DNA of 5,200 bases from Candidatus Saccharimonadia bacterium (GTDB taxonomy: Bacteria > Patescibacteriota > Saccharimonadia > Saccharimonadales > Saccharimonadaceae). Made by a program: the position numbers and the translations under genes. The stretch covers positions 1 through 5,200 of the forward strand of contig JALRBM010000041.1 of assembly GCA_023257755.1 (NCBI GenBank), given 5' to 3'. Under the pieces are notes generated by a model. It saw only the letters and a list, made by a program, of their open reading frames with translations, searched no databases and was not told the origin of the DNA. Positions 5,076 to 5,200 of the stretch are shown here, piece after piece (position 1 is the stretch's first letter; every line of letters begins with the position of its first letter).

Positions 5076-5094
5076 TACTATATAAAGTATAGTA
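5076..5094. repeat. AT-rich perfect inverted repeat upstream of the zincin gene
   Basis: TACTATA (5076-5082) and TATAGTA (5088-5094) form a perfect 7-bp inverted repeat with a 5-nt spacer, filling more than half of the 33-bp gap. It contains two minus-strand -10-like hexamers, TATACT (5091-5086) and TATAGT (5083-5078), either of which could start a short leader for the zincin gene; neither has a good -35. The symmetry could be an operator, or only the result of the two AT-rich hexamers. Confidence 0.4.
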
Positions 5095-5097
5095 ATG

Positions 5098-5200
5098 TTA
5101 CTCTTCTTCGGTAAACTTAAACCAGTCCGGATCCTGCTGTAAGTCCGACGTTATTTCTTGCCAAGCATTTGAAAGCCGCTCGCCATCTATACTTTCTTCA
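5098..5200 (-). CDS. C-terminal fragment of an unidentified protein
   Basis: The minus-strand frame is open from the right window edge to a TAA at 5100-5098 and gives 33 residues. They include GERLSNAWQEITSDLQQDP and end in DWFKFTEEE. The Trp-containing, strongly acidic tail looks like a genuine C-terminus rather than a chance frame: it ends 33 bp before the next gene on the same strand. I do not recognise the family, and the rest of the gene is outside the window. It may share a transcript with the zincin gene. Confidence 0.6.
   Translation of the reverse strand, partial: EESIDGERLSNAWQEITSDLQQDPDWFKFTEEE

Noticed and set aside
1..5200. CRISPR array, tRNA, insertion sequence or attachment site
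   Set aside because: No regularly spaced direct repeats, no tRNA-like segment, no transposase motif and no flanking long repeats were seen; nearly all of the window is coding on one strand.

Overview
All six genes lie on the minus strand, so transcription runs from high to low coordinates. They are tightly packed: the largest non-coding gap is about 75 bp, and no stretch over 300 bp lacks a gene. Translated protein content suggests a small-genome bacterium of the Candidate Phyla Radiation, most probably Saccharibacteria (TM7)-like. The reasons are the combination of a lamin-tail/Ig-like envelope protein, a membrane-anchored CAP-domain protein, a divergent GalU-like nucleotidyltransferase and a minimal zincin, with short gaps and two genes that look leaderless. 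This placement is an inference from gene content, not a phylogenetic result. TAA, TAG and TGA are all used as stops, which fits the standard genetic code.

Reading in the direction of transcription: (1) 5098-5200, the acidic C-terminus of an unidentified protein that enters from the right edge. (2) 4687-5064, a cytoplasmic minimal zincin metallopeptidase with HEIAHFYGLDH. A short intrinsic terminator folds around its stop codon. (3) 2842-4611, a secreted, C-terminally anchored protein with a lamin tail domain and three Ig-like repeats, served by an extended -10 promoter and a strong ribosome binding site. (4) 1927-2799, a CAP/SCP-domain membrane protein with a GTG start right behind a -10 box and no ribosome binding site. 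(5) 1105-1914, a GalU-like sugar-nucleotidyltransferase 12 nt downstream of the CAP gene, probably in the same transcript. (6) 738-1046, rplU (ribosomal protein L21) with its own promoter and a strong bidirectionally symmetric terminator. (7) 1-664, an AraC-type transcription regulator that runs off the left edge; its -10 box lies directly behind the rplU terminator and its GTG start is about 7 nt from that -10.

Genes 3 to 5 form a plausible envelope group: a surface protein with adhesion-type domains, a CAP-domain protein facing outward, and an enzyme for activated sugars. Nothing in the sequence proves that they act together. I see no mobile element, CRISPR array, tRNA or rRNA. The most noteworthy points are the two probably leaderless GTG genes, the terminator fused to a promoter in the rplU-araC gap, the active-site substitutions in the GalU-like enzyme, and the architectures of the LTD/Ig and CAP membrane proteins. 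I did not find clear evidence of an entirely new multi-gene system.
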